In this document: positions 45,954 through 57,778 of the stretch, piece after piece
Numbering within the stretch: position 1 is the stretch's first letter
Layout: each line of letters begins with the position of its first letter
Assembly (NCBI GenBank): GCA_033297205.1
Contig: MU859094.1
Location: 125,801 to 189,800, forward strand
Direction of reading: 5' to 3'
DNA length: 64,000 bases
From: Pseudoneurospora amorphoporcata
Lineage: Eukaryota; Ascomycota; Sordariomycetes; Sordariales; Sordariaceae
Translations under genes and position numbers: made by a program
The notes under the pieces: generated by a model
Seen by the model: the letters and a program-made list of their open reading frames with translations, nothing else
Database searches by the model: none
What the model was told of the DNA's origin: nothing

Positions 45954-47516
45954 ATGTCAGACAAGATGTCTATCGATAAGCAGGATCCCACCAAAAACGA
46001 TAGTGAAGACTCGCAAATGGAGTCCAGCCCCGAGAGAGAGAGGGAGGCGCCTGCTGGTGAGGCCAATGGCCAAAATACTGGTGCCACAACAACCGCTGCT
46101 CCCCAGGAAAACCAACAGCCCAAGCGCAAAGGCGGTCGCAAGCCGGTAAGATTTTGACATTTTATCCCTTTTTATGTCTTTTTTTTTTTTTAAAAAAAAA
46201 AAAAAAGAAAACGTTCTCGGACGTAAACGGTGGTGAATAATTTCCTAACATGTGTGTTTAGATCTATGCCACGTCCGAGGAACGCAAGCAGAGGAACCGC
46301 CAGGCTCAAGCTGCATTCCGTGAGCGCAGGACTGAGTACATCAAGCAGCTTGAAGATGCTATCCGCACCCACGAGCAGAACCTTGCCAATCTGCAAGCTG
46401 CCCACCGACATGCCGCTGACGAATGTCTGATGCTTCGTTACAAGAATTCGCTTTTGGAGCGCATCCTCTTGGAGAAAGGTACTTTTGCCCACGACTTTCC
46501 CATGTTCGGGTCTTTGTTTACACCCCTTTTTGGGGGGCCGCTAACACCAGTTTCTCTCCCTCTCAGGCATTGATGTTCAAGCAGAGCTCCAGGCCAAGAC
46601 GGGCAGTCCAACTCTTGGACCAATCCACCTGCCCCAGAACTTGATACAGCAGCCGCCGATTCAGCGGGCTCTCCTGAACAGACACCATGCTCGGAGATCG
46701 CAGTCGAGCATCGCTCCTAAACTCGAGCCCGGAATCACCATCTCCCCGCTGCCGCCTCCGGTTCATTCTCACGCATCAGCCCTATCGCCCAAGAGCCGGC
46801 CAACACCATCATCGCATTCGGCCTCACCATCGACGACAACAACCTTTGGTTCTCATGGCGGCGTGTCACCGGCCACTTCCGACGGCATGATTCCCCCGAT
46901 CCGACCGCATCTTCCGCCCGCTTCAGCACTGAAGATTCACCCGCCTTCGCAACTAGGCAACGGAGTGCCCGGCCTAGCTCAGCAACAACGACATAGCATG
47001 CAGATGCCCGGACTTCAACAAAGACAGAACCACATGAGGAACAGCGTTGGCGGAACCACGACTTCGTTTTACCCCACGCCTTCCTTCCAGAATCACATTG
47101 AACAACTCGGCAAGCTGACCCGTTTTTTTTTTTCTTATCTTCCTCCCCTTTCCCCCCTCTAATAGAACTTTGTCGTCCTAGGCTCATTCCGTAATTCAGA
47201 ACAGGAGTACGACGCCGCAGCTGACATGATGGACGATCCCGGCGAGACCCCCGACACTCCAAGCGGACCCGGCCCCTACCCCGGCCAAGCGTACGGCGGC
47301 GACCCCCAAGCGATGACACTTTCGTCCCCTGTCACCACCGGTCCTCAAGGAAACCAACAGTCGCCGATCGAAAACGGCTCCCATCAGCAGCATCCTGCGT
47401 ATCCGCCCATGGCCCAGCTTCTCGACCACCAGTACGACTTCGGCGATCCTTTCGGCTTGAGTGCTAGCATGGCTTTTCCGACACAGTTCTCGTTCGATAC
47501 AAGCAACATGCGGTAA
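45954..47516 (+). CDS. kapC: bZIP transcription factor KapC
   Basis: This is the AP-1-like bZIP factor named KapC in aspergilli. Exons 45954..46145, 46262..46478, 46567..47109 and 47200..47516 give 422 residues. The bZIP region starts at KRKGGRKPIYATSEERKQRN (about residues 57-76), has the DNA-contact motif NRQAQAAFRERR and continues into a leucine zipper (YIKQLEDAI, LMLRYKNSLLERILLEKGI). The middle is Ser/Pro/Gln-rich. The last junction yields IEQLEQEYDAAADMMDD and the protein ends in the family block YDFGDPFGLSASMAFPTQFS. Intron 3 (47110..47199) starts with GC, and no GT donor gives the conserved reading. Intron 1 contains T13 followed by A15. The frame is open for about 98 codons upstream of the chosen ATG but without another in-frame ATG. 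Confidence 0.95.
46179..46206. repeat. T13-A15 homopolymer palindrome in kapC intron 1
   Basis: Thirteen T directly followed by fifteen A inside a 116-nt intron. Such a hairpin would occupy about a quarter of the intron and is also prone to sequencing error. Confidence 0.9.
47110..47199 (+). other. GC-AG intron in kapC
   Basis: The donor reads CTCG|GCAAGC and the acceptor GTAATTCAG. The nearer acceptor TCTAATAG leads to a stop after nine codons. Only the chosen pair gives the EQLEQEYD reading conserved in KapC. Confidence 0.8.
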
Positions 47517-47878
47517 AAGAGGACGGATAGCATGGTGGATCTTGGCATGATTTAGGGAGAAATCACGGAATGTCATGGATTTCGACCGTGACTTGACTCG
47601 ACACACATCTGTTTGGAATTCGACATTTCGGGGGAGGGATCGACAAATCCGCACGAGAAAGCACGATTTATAGCCGGATCAGCAATTACACGACAATGCA
47701 GAAAGGGAGGGAGGTTTACAAAAATTTGGTGGGCCCTTACGGGCCGCTTCGGACGAATGACGACAAAACGCGACAACAACAAGAAGTACGACACGGAAAA
47801 GTTAATGTTTAAAAAGATACCCCGTGAAAAGCATTTGGAACTAGCACTGGGTAAAATTCACAATCAGCGGGTTTTCCC

Positions 47879-47883
47879 TTTTT

Positions 47884-47915
<32 letters not shown>

Positions 47916-47923
47916 TTTTTTTT
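47879..47923. repeat. poly-T run with one C
   Basis: T17-C-T27 in the presumed 3' UTR of kapC. Confidence 0.95.
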
Positions 47924-49293
47924 CTATGGGAGAAGAGAAACCCGTTTCCCAACTCTTTCTGTTTTCTTTCTTGGATATTAATTTTTTCTTTTCTGTGGTG
48001 GCATTGTGAGGCGCTGAACGAGCGTCATGGACAGCTGGTTTTTGGTTGATGTCAGGATGTTATCTTGTCTTTTCGAATTCCAGTTTCTGTATCTGTATCA
48101 GCCAAAAAAACAAAATGTCTTCAAAATTCTATTCGACACATATCGCGGGAAGGGAAGGAGTTTTTACAATTTCAACAAAAAGTATAGTGTCTGGTTTCGG
48201 CGTTTGATATCTTCTAATCTTCAGTGTCTGTTTGGACTACCAGCAATTATGGATGGAAAATGGGGGAACGGCGGCGCACGACACTCAACTTGTCAATTTT
48301 ACGGAATTCTTAACCAACGAACAAGGCGCGGAGGAAATACCACGAGACGGTCGAGAGACTGGCAGATGGTGGCCAGGCCTAGGGAGCAGGAAGTTTTGTT
48401 TACATCAACCCCGAGTTGCCTCCCCGATGTAAATAGCCATATCAGTGTCATCTACCACTACCCAACAGCTACCAAGAAATAATCACAAAAGTCAACAATC
48501 AACAGTTAACATACACCGAAGTTGCAAATCACAAAATCCATTTCTGCACTACACTACGTAATGACACCAAATGATCGGCTCTACTAGAAAATCACCTAAC
48601 CCGCAGCCAGCAATGTTCTTGCGGAGCTGGCAATACGCCAAGGCACTGAGTTTCCTGACTGACGGCTTTGTCATCGGAGTACAGCTCCACATTTTCAAGT
48701 CCCCAAGATACAGGCCGGCCGGGACTCCTCCTGCATACATACAAATGGACCGGTACCGGTCTGTTTCTGTTCGGTAGGGGATGCAGCCGACCGAAACGAC
48801 ACATGGCATCGACTGGCAGCGGTGGACCGTCGTTGATGGCGCGAGAAACACCAAGAAATGCCAAGCGGCTTGGCGATGAAAACCGATGAGTCTAGATGGT
48901 CTTGTCTGGCGATCCGAATGGGTCTGACATGTTCATGGGATGGGTAAAGAAAAAAAACATGAAATGCTTGGTGGACTTGGAAGTTGATTGAGGAAGTCCT
49001 ACACTAAAAAAGTTGAGACCGCCTTTTTGGTACGGAGCAAGTGGAGGATGGATATTAACAGATAGAGTCACCTGATTGCTTTTGTTTTTCTTCTGTCTTG
49101 GCTTGTCCAGCTTGTTTACTAAACTGCGACGGTTGATTGGGATCGTGATTACCTACCTATACACTGGGCTAGCAATATGTCAATAAATGGCCCCCCCTTC
49201 TGTTTTGTGATTTGGGAGGCTTTCCGAAGAAGTTCTCTTGAGACACTCTTTCACTTCTTGCTCCTTTGCTTTGGTAGGTTCCATTGTTAAAAC

Positions 49294-49313
49294 CTCTCTC
49301 TCTCTCTCTCTCT
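49294..49313. repeat. (CT)n microsatellite
   Basis: Ten CT dinucleotides in the gene-poor region. Confidence 0.9.
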
Positions 49314-49664
49314 GTTCCTGCTTCCCCTTCTCAACAAGTCAGGGAAACCTCGTCCGGCAATAAAGCCGGCTAGTGTACCTACGTAGTGTGTGTACCTAGC
49401 GACCTAGACACTAGACTTTCCCCTTTCCCGCCCCCTTCCCAGATCTCGCCTAAAATAGTGGGTCCCATCTCCCCCTCCTCTTCTTCGCTTGTTATCACCC
49501 GAAACAGGGGCTAGCCGTTGTCTCCACACCGTGTTTGTTCTTGTTTTGCGTCTGGTGGAGTTTCCCCAAAAAGACTTTTTTTTTTGGTTGGTTGGTTGGC
49601 ATGTGGGGTGTCCGGTTAACTTGTGGAGAACAACCGGGGCTGAAGACGGAGACGGGAACCCGGT

Positions 49665-49689
49665 GGGGGGGGGGGGGGGTGTGGGGGGG
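49665..49689 (+). repeat. G-tract
   Basis: G15, then TGT, then G7, with further GG/GGG groups nearby. It could form a G-quadruplex on the plus strand. Confidence 0.9.
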
Positions 49690-50553
49690 CTGGCTGGAAC
49701 GGGGTACTGTATGTACGGTGGGGGAACAAGAGGCCCGCTCGAGGGAGGGGCGCCCGGTTGATGGAAAAAATGGAAAATTACCTACCGGGATGGAGGCGTC
49801 GTCGGAGCGAGCGCCGAGGCTGCGAGAGCCAAGGACGGTGGGAGGAGCTGATGAAGGCTGAGTTGGCTGCCAAGGTAGGTAAACAACGAGGATAATGCAT
49901 GGATGATGGACTGGATGACATGTGATGTGAGTTGGGAAAGACAATGGAGGTGCCAAGTCAGTCAGTCAAAAGGAGTTGGGACCGGGAAAGTAATCAAAGC
50001 AATGGGTACGATGGTGTCGAGAAAGATCTTCGGTAAACTCAGCGCTGCCATATTCGTGGCTAGAGACTACGAGGGCCAGAAATATCCTAAAGCTGGAGCG
50101 GACCTGTGTTGCAAGTGAAGGTCAGAGGATGTGATTTTGCAAACATCTTGTGTTGGGAGAATATGCAGGTAGTTGACGGCGGCTTCAACGATGATATGCT
50201 GCTAGGAGGACATTCCTCTGCTCCTTTAGGCATACATCGTCATAACAGGAGACTCCCACAAGTATCATGTGAATGCGAACTTCATCGGGCGTGGTCTTGA
50301 GTGTGGAGATCTCTGCTCTGTCTCGGTTTTGGATGATTTCTTCGCGTCGACGATCTTACTATCACAGCGGTAAGCTCTGTTGAATAGTAACTGTTCGAGT
50401 TCAAAGCAAGGTCAAGATGATGGTTAATAGTTTGATTGCAATATATATATAGAGGTCATAAGCCAGATAACCTGTTATACATTTTGGACAGTCAATAGCT
50501 ACATCATCTGTTGATTTCAAGAAAGGGGTTATTTGTGATAATCCGGTGGAAGC

Positions 50554-50574
50554 TTACCTACCTACCTACCTACA
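50554..50574. repeat. (TACC)n microsatellite
   Basis: About five TACC units. The same ACCTACCT motif recurs singly at several other intergenic places in the window. Confidence 0.85.
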
Positions 50575-51431
50575 CAACGACATCTGTACCGAGAGGTTAC
50601 CAAAGTCATCATTATCATCTACTTGTCTTTTCGTGATGAACCTTCGAAAGTTCTACTTGTCCGCCCGGTGACTTCCTTCGTAGACTTGGAGGTACGTATG
50701 TTGGTGGTCTTCACGACGTCCGCCATTTCTCTTAAACACCCAGGTTCTGTTCTTTTGCCCTCATAACCTCTAATGATGTTCAGGATTATGACTTGGTCAA
50801 AGGCACATCAGTATCCAAAGGGGCAATTCCATCAAAGCTGGTAGCTCGGTCATGTTGCTTTTGGGCCGACATCGAGACAAAAGGTTGTATCTCAGCTTGC
50901 TGGGGGTTGGATAGATACAACCTTGGACTGGGAAATTTATCCGTGCAGCTTGTAGAGCATATTCAGTTAATGTCCGTTCAACGCAGTCATTGCAAAGCTC
51001 ACAGTACTGGAGGTTCCGGACTGGCCTTTGAGGCGTGGTTCCTCCGGACACTCTCTTGGGAGCTTTAGCTAGGAGAGAAGACAGCGGTCAAGCTGTACAC
51101 GATCTCAAAATAATGCCCCCAGCCATCGTTCTGATCACCACGACTGATTCCCGTACCAACAGGAACTGTTGCTTTCTGCACGCCTCCGAGGGGTACGATG
51201 CTTCCATCCATGCCATGTGCCATAGCCCATTAGGGTAAACAATGACACATAGATACTCCCTTCCAAATCTGCAGAATGCCCCTGGACTCCCGTCTGCAAG
51301 AAGATTCTGCGCGAGAGTGCCTCGTACAACCCGACTCGCTGCATGGTCTAGACTGCAGTCGGTCAGCTGGCCGTCTGTCGAGTGGTTACTGGGATATAAT
51401 CTTTACCGCCGCTTATGTAACTCCCCCCTTC

Positions 51432-51735
51432 TGCAAAAATCCCTACTTATTGCAACGTTAACTGGATGCATTATTTACAGGCTCATACATTACGGGCCGA
51501 AATGCGCATAAGCAGGGGTGTTAACAAGAAATATCTTGCATCTAACAGGGGTGCCAGCAGGTAGAAATAGCTGTGACCGGTCGCCAAACTAGAGGGTTAG
51601 GGTTGTAAAAATTCCAAATTCGGTCGGTTTCTAGCGCCCAACCCTCATACTAGTACCTGGATGGTTACTATGTAATGCAAAAACCCTACTTATTGCAAAA
51701 GAAATCGCTGCAAGAATTGAGTTGCATTAACAGGG
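51432..51735. repeat. short repeat element with telomere-like core
   Basis: A 23-24-base hairpin-like sequence (TGCAAAAAxCCCTACTTATTGCAA) occurs at 51432-51455 and 51676-51698 as a direct repeat. Its own ends are inverted (TGCAA/TTGCA). Between and after them a CAGGGGT motif appears three times (51513, 51546, 51731), and AGGGTTAGGGTT, two exact telomere-type units, is at 51593-51604. Origin unknown. Confidence 0.6.
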
Positions 51736-54523
51736 GTAAAGACTGTAGAAGGAACCATCCCCGGGTTTCTATGGACTCGAATGAGGGATCCGCAATGTCC
51801 ATGTTGTTTCCGTTGCAGTGAAATCTCAGTTCCCCATCGGATACTGCTTATTGGTTGACGAGAACTAGAGGAATCTGCCCGAGGAACTTCGACACAAGCC
51901 GTCATCGCAACCGACGTCTCAAACTCACCCAGCACTGGTGGGTGTATTCTTTCCATTGCGCATCCGGGTGCTCATTTCCACTCTGCAAAAGGATCTGCTT
52001 CCCGAACACAGAACGAGTCATTCTTGGTACTCACAGTCCGGCATTGACTTTACATCCACGGTTCAGCCAGATACAACACTCAGTTGTCAAGAGTACCTGC
52101 TAGAACTGGAGCGGGAGTCCCTCCATGCATCCGCTTGAACAAGGTTCGGGTCGTCTTCCTCGCCGAGCCGCTGAGGCGCCACTCGACGCGCTGACCGGTG
52201 TCGTACACATGTGTCAACCCCAGCCTCATGAACCATTCTCATCAAATCTGCCAGACATTCTTGGAAATTTAGTGGAGGGCTGAACTGTGCTTTGAGCTTG
52301 AACCCATCACGAGTCCCGGTAATAGATTGCCGGGGAAGCCCAAGGTAATGAGCCACACCAAAAAGAGATGCCGATCTCGCTCAAATGAGTTGCGCTTTGA
52401 TAGCAAAACATGTTGGCGAGTCAATACAAAGTGAAAAAGGCCCAATCTTGTACCTGCAAAGCTTGTAGGCGCCGAATGTCCTTCCGCTGCATCGGGTCGC
52501 TGACATCTGGCGTATGGTGTTGTGAATGGCGGATAAAGTATCTTTTGGGTGTATATTCGTCCGTCCACAGAGAACTTCATAGGCAAAGATCTCTTGCCAA
52601 CATCGAGGTGTGCTTGAGCAATAGATGCTTACTATGCCTCAAGCTGGACGTTGGAAAATCAGGATTTGGGATTTGGATAATCCAGAGACCATTCAACACG
52701 ATTTTCGTAAATAAATTAGAGATGGGGTAGCATTCCGTAAAGATAAACTACTCTCCTCAACAGCTCATGTCTATACCCCGGGCTGTCTCAGAGCGTTGTG
52801 CTTTCTACTGTCGTAGAGATAGGCATTCAGATCAACTGAAGCAGCCAGAGGCCATGCCATATGACGATCCATTCCGTTACATCCAGGGACTGGAGTTTGA
52901 AGCCCTCTCCTTGATTTCTTGCCTCTCGGAGCACACTCGTGCACTTTCGAAACATACTCTCGAGCTGAACTCAACATACTTTCCATCATCCGTGTGAAGA
53001 GGCAACACTTGGTTGCCTAGGACAGATAGGAAGTATCCTGATCTTGCAGAAGGAGGTCGAGAAATTAATCCAAAGGGAACAGAATATCCGAAATCCGGCA
53101 ACTACCTCTCGAGGAAGACAACAACCGGCGGGAGGGGTGAGTTTCTCGGCGTTGGCAAATAACTAGAAGAAAAGTTATATAGAAAGCGAGGTAGCTCATC
53201 GGTGTGTGAGTGTCCGTCCGATATGAACCTGCTACCTCGTCATTAGCTACATGTATATTCGGCTTGGACGACCGTAGTCTAAGGCTTAACTGAACCATGA
53301 CCTTGGGATGGTTGCTGATGGTTTATCTCCGTTCTTCAAACGAAGAGTCGGCCATAAGTGCAGTGGAAAGGGTAAACCTTGCTGGTGTATGTCTCTCATC
53401 AGGTTGAGGAAGGCACACGAAGTAGCGTCTTGTTCAACATGTGGTCTCTGAAGATGTCTTGAGGACAATAGGATCTTCGAACTGTCGAGCTTGAGAGTGA
53501 AAGCTCTTCGCGGTATAACTCCTGTTTGAGTTAAACTACCACAACGTCAAGTGTCTGTGGTGGCTTTTGTTCGCAGATCATCCGTTTGATCGAGCAAGCA
53601 CAACACACGTGAAAACGCGGGACGGAGAACTGTTTCAACCATGAAGTGGTACAGCTCAACAAACAGGGCGGACTTGCCTGAAATATCTGAGAGGGTCTGG
53701 GAGGCAGATACATGATGTCAAATCAAAGACCATGCTGCATATCAAACTGCCCAAGTGGACCATGATACCTCGCTCCGATGTGACCACGGTAAAGCACTTC
53801 CATGTCGGGAAGTATCAAGCGCAGGAGTAAATTCATCATCTCCCCAAAAGACATGACGACGCAGGGGCATGTCTAGCATCACGACGACATGCGTGCCTTC
53901 TTAACAAGAAGATCACAGTTGATAAGGCAGGTCCGATCCAGAGAAGGCTGTCACATCGGCCGAATGCGGCAACCTGACATTTAACGCGGCAGCTGCCGTC
54001 TGGTGCTGGCGGTGACGAAGCCGCTCCTGTCGTTTGTTTACGTTTGTGACGATGATGTCAAGTGGATGTCGCAAGCAAACACTCTGCCAAGACTTGCCGG
54101 ATTGGTAGCAAGAGCTCAAGCTGCCAAAGTTTCGGCTTGTACGGATTGATACGCACGTCACATTGGTAACAAAGGGCAGGCAGCGTGAAAAGTGGTAGCC
54201 CTAACCACCAAATAACAGCGGCGCACTGAAATTTCACCAAATAGCCAAAACGTCGGCCAAAGTTGGAAGCGGGGAACAGCAGCAAGAGGGCCAGAGCAGC
54301 GCCTTGGAGGGGGGTTTTGGGGCAGGTTCAAGGGGCACGAGCGTCCAAGTGATCCGTGCCACATCCAAAACTGGTCCGAGCTCCCTGTGGCCCGGGAGCA
54401 ATTTGCCAAAATCTTTTACACCACAGCGAGCATCAGACGTCGTTGTCGCTGTCGTCCGCCCCCTACCCAACCCCGTCTAGAAGAAGCGCATTGAGTCAGG
54501 CCAACGTCCTGTCAAGCGCAAAG

Positions 54524-56056
54524 ATGTCGGTCGCTTCCAAGGTGTGTTTATCTTTCTCCCCATCAATCCCCGATATGGCCGGTTTTGCGGTCGGCCGAGA
54601 CCTGCGTGCCGTGCTGTGCAGTGGATAAACTGGACCTTGCTCCTCGCCGTGAAACGAAGCTGAGAGCTTCGTTTTTTGGTTTCAAGCGAGTCCGCCAACG
54701 CTGCGTGGCTCCGTGCGGCAGATTTGGGGCCCGAAAGAGGAGCGAAGCTCGAGAATGGGGAATTCAGGCGCACAGCGAGCAGCAGACAGCCACCAGCACC
54801 AAAAATTAGAGCTCAAGACAGCAAGAAACTGACCGATTGCGTGTTTTCTCCCACAGAACCTGTTCGATCTGCTCGGTTGGTTGCCCATCCATCCTCCTGT
54901 GAAATACGCAGCCACGCGACGGCACCCACGAAAATGGCTGGACGAGGAACACCGAAACTGCAATCCAAGGAACCACCAATACTGACAGACCGATTGCGCT
55001 CATTCAGGCAACGACGTGGAGGATAACTCTGCTCCCGCCGCCCCTGCTAAGATCGTCGAGAAGACATCGACCCACACTGCTAAGCGCAACACCGATGGCG
55101 TCGCTCCCAGCAAGGCTGCCCCCGCTCAGGGCACCGGCCGTCGCTCTAACTTGACCGGCAACGAGGCCGGTATGTTTACCATCAAGCATGCCCAACCATG
55201 GCTCTACACTCAACTGACACTCGGCCCCAGCTTTCCGCGACCGCGCCGCCGGCAGCGACCGCAACCGTGGCAAGCCCACTGAGGAGGGTGCTGCTCGTGG
55301 CCCCCGCGGCGGTGCTAATGCCCGCGTCCGTGGTGGTCGCGGTGGCCGTCACCCCCGCACCTCCGACGATCGCCACCCCAAGAACATCGCTTCGTAAGTA
55401 CCGGTCACGCATATTCTAGCTACAGGCTCCTCCGTCCACTAACACCATGTCTTAGCGGTTCCGAGAAGCAGGCTGCCCAGTCCTGGGGCGCCACCGAGGG
55501 CCAGGCTGAGCTTAAGGATGAGCAGGCTGGTGAGGAGATCGCCAAGACTGAGCAGAAGGAGGCCGCCACCGAGGGCGAGGCCGCCGCTGAGGCTACCCCT
55601 GAGGAGGAGGAGGAGAAGCACGTCTCCTACGCCGAGTATCTCGCTCAGCTCGCTGAGAAGAAGGCCGCTCTCGAGGCCGAGGCCGCTCTCAAGGTCCGCA
55701 AGGCCAACGAGGGCGTCGTTGAGGACAAGAAGTGGGCCAACGCTAAGGCCATCAAGAAGGATGACACTGAGGAGTTCATCCCCGGCTCCGTCGGCAAGAA
55801 GCAGCGTGAGCGTGAGCGCAAGGTCAAGCAGGTCCTCGAGATCGACCAGCGCTTCGTCGAGCCCGAGCGTCCCGCTCGTGGTGGTGCCCGTGGCGGTGCC
55901 CGTGGTGGTGCCCGCGGCGATGGTGCCCGCGGCCGTGGCGGTCCCCGCGGTGGTCCCCGTGGCGGCGCTGCCCGTGGTGGCGCTCCCCGCGCCGAGAACA
56001 AGGCTGCTCCCATCAACCCCAACGATGAGTCTGCCTTCCCCAGCCTCGGCAACTAA
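54524..56056 (+). CDS. STM1: Stm1 / SERBP1-family ribosome-binding protein
   Basis: Stm1-type proteins bind ribosomes and protect them in an inactive state; yeast Stm1 also binds nucleic acid including G-quadruplexes. Five exons (54524..54541, 54857..54875, 55008..55169, 55231..55393, 55456..56056) give 320 residues. The first two exons are only 18 and 19 nt, yet splicing yields MSVASKNLFDLLGND, matching the Stm1 N-terminus (NPFDLLGND). The HABP4/PAI-RBP1 region shows GRRSNLTGNEAAFRDRAAGS, RGGRGGRHPR and VSYAEYLAQLAEKKA. The C-part is RGG-rich (GGARGGARGGARG) and ends PNDESAFPSLGN, a family hallmark. Codon use is strongly biased to C/G at third positions, consistent with high expression. Confidence 0.94.
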
Positions 56057-57568
56057 ATGCCTTCCCGCAACGGCATAACGACCATACATCGAAGCCAGAC
56101 TGTTCAGTCACACGGCCCCCCCTTTCCTCTCTTCGAAGGTGGCAATGTCAGAATTAGGATGGCGATGGAATATTTGGGATAAAGACAAAAAGCAGCCAGC
56201 ATGGGGTCGGTGTTCGTCTGTTTGGTTGCATTCACCTTTAGCGGCAAAGTGGTTTCAAGTAACACCGGAACCGTGAAAGAGGTTTTTCTTATCTGTCCAC
56301 CACTTACCGCAAAATCGAACAAAGTAAAAAGGTTCAAACTCGAAAGTTGAAATTGCGCGCGTTCGTATGACAGCTCCACCCCCGTATCTCCTTTTCCTTC
56401 ACCTGCACTTGAACGTTATACCTAAAGTACATGTCTCTTTTTTCTTTAACGGGATCAAACAGCGGACAAAAAATGGGGTGGCAACCATATGGAGGGCGAA
56501 AAAGAGACATAAAGCTATAGTCTAGGTTGGCACCATGACATAGCTCGGTCGATGGCAAGATCGTGAGAATGGACACAAGACGGACCAATTTTGGATGAGT
56601 AACCCGGAAATGGCATATGGCGGATGGCATCAGACAGAGCAGCCATATCAAAACAAGTCTTTGAGTTCCCCTTGCAAAGACGCAAACAAAGTGACATCAT
56701 CTTTGACTTTTACTCCGGTAACGTTTACATGGCTGTCGACAGTGTTATCTACCGGAACGCTAAAGTGATCACACTTATGAGTTGACCCTGAATTGTTGGT
56801 CGTCGTGGGGAACATCCAAGGCGGCCACTACCGAACTTGATGTCGATGTCCCGAAAAGGCCAACCTCGTTTCCATCTCAGGCTTTGAACTCGGCGTTTCT
56901 TGCCAACTGCCCGTTCGCTGTTGCCTAGGTCCATCCATGTTGATCACTCTTGAGGTACTGTTCCCTTCTTTCCATCTCGTACAAGATGCATTACCCAACT
57001 CCCGTCAACCTCCAGAATACCTACCCTACCCACTCATAGCTACCATGGCATCATTACCCCTGCTACTACCCTCCTCCATGACAACACTCTAACTTTGACT
57101 TCTACGAACCCTCTAGCCTGCCGCCCACCCACTCAACAGTTGATATCCTCAACCTTCAAGACATATCTCGCCCTCAATCCTCTCGTATGGTGTAAAGACG
57201 TGACCACCGAATGGACTTAAGAAACTCAGCTTCCCTTTCAGACACAGCAGGCAGTCAAACAAAACTTGGCAGAATTCCTTTTTTTTCTTTTCTTTTTCTT
57301 TTCCTTTATACAGATGTTGGAACCCCCCTTTCCGTCCGTCCGTCCGTCTATCCGTCCGACCTTCAGTCGTGAAATCCACCTCATTCTTGACAAAGACCTT
57401 GAGGTTAACGGTCAACTTAAGGAGGGCGGGCAGGACAATAGTGCCAGGCAGTGAATGAGTGGGCTCAATTAGGGGAGATAATTCCGTTTAGACATTTAGA
57501 TACAATATATAAATACATATATACATACATACATACATACACATTTACATACATGCATACAAATATAT

Positions 57569-57680
57569 AGTTATACATAGATACATACATAGATACATAC
57601 ATAGATACATACATAGATACATACATAGATACATACATAGATACATACATAGATACATACATAGATACATACATAGATAC
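57569..57680. repeat. (ATAGATACATAC)n tandem repeat
   Basis: A 12-base unit repeats about nine times and runs directly into the gap; looser ATAC repeats precede it from about 57515. True length is unknown because of the Ns. Confidence 0.95.
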
Positions 57681-57778
57681 NNNNNNNNNNNNNNNNNNNN
57701 NNNNNNNNNNNNNNNNNNNNNNNNNNNNNNNNNNNNNNNNNNNNNNNNNNNNNNNNNNNNNNNNNNNNNNNNNNNNNN
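57681..57778. other. assembly gap (98 N)
   Basis: Ninety-eight ambiguous bases within the 12-base tandem repeat. The gap size is probably an estimate. Confidence 0.99.

Larger units (their letters stand above)
47517..54523. other. 7.0-kb gene-poor region between kapC and STM1
   Basis: I find no gene I can support. The left part (47517-48600) is probably the kapC 3' UTR and contains a T-run (47879-47923). The middle has (CT)n at 49294-49313, a G-tract at 49665-49689 and TACC repeats at 50554-50574. From 50.8 to 53.5 kb there are short frames on both strands, one of which (plus, 52767-52997) reads like a real protein fragment (FRYIQGLEFEALSLISC) but stops on both sides; a decayed gene or element is possible. 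A repeat with a telomere-like motif lies at 51432-51735. The last few hundred bases are the STM1 promoter. Confidence 0.45.

Noticed and set aside
49495..49956. 153-codon minus-strand frame in the gene-poor region
   Set aside because: Runs through the G-tract and is Pro/Ser-rich without any recognisable domain.
55439..56089. 216-codon minus-strand frame across STM1
   Set aside because: Antisense shadow of the biased STM1 coding sequence; composition is Gly/Ala/Leu repeats only.
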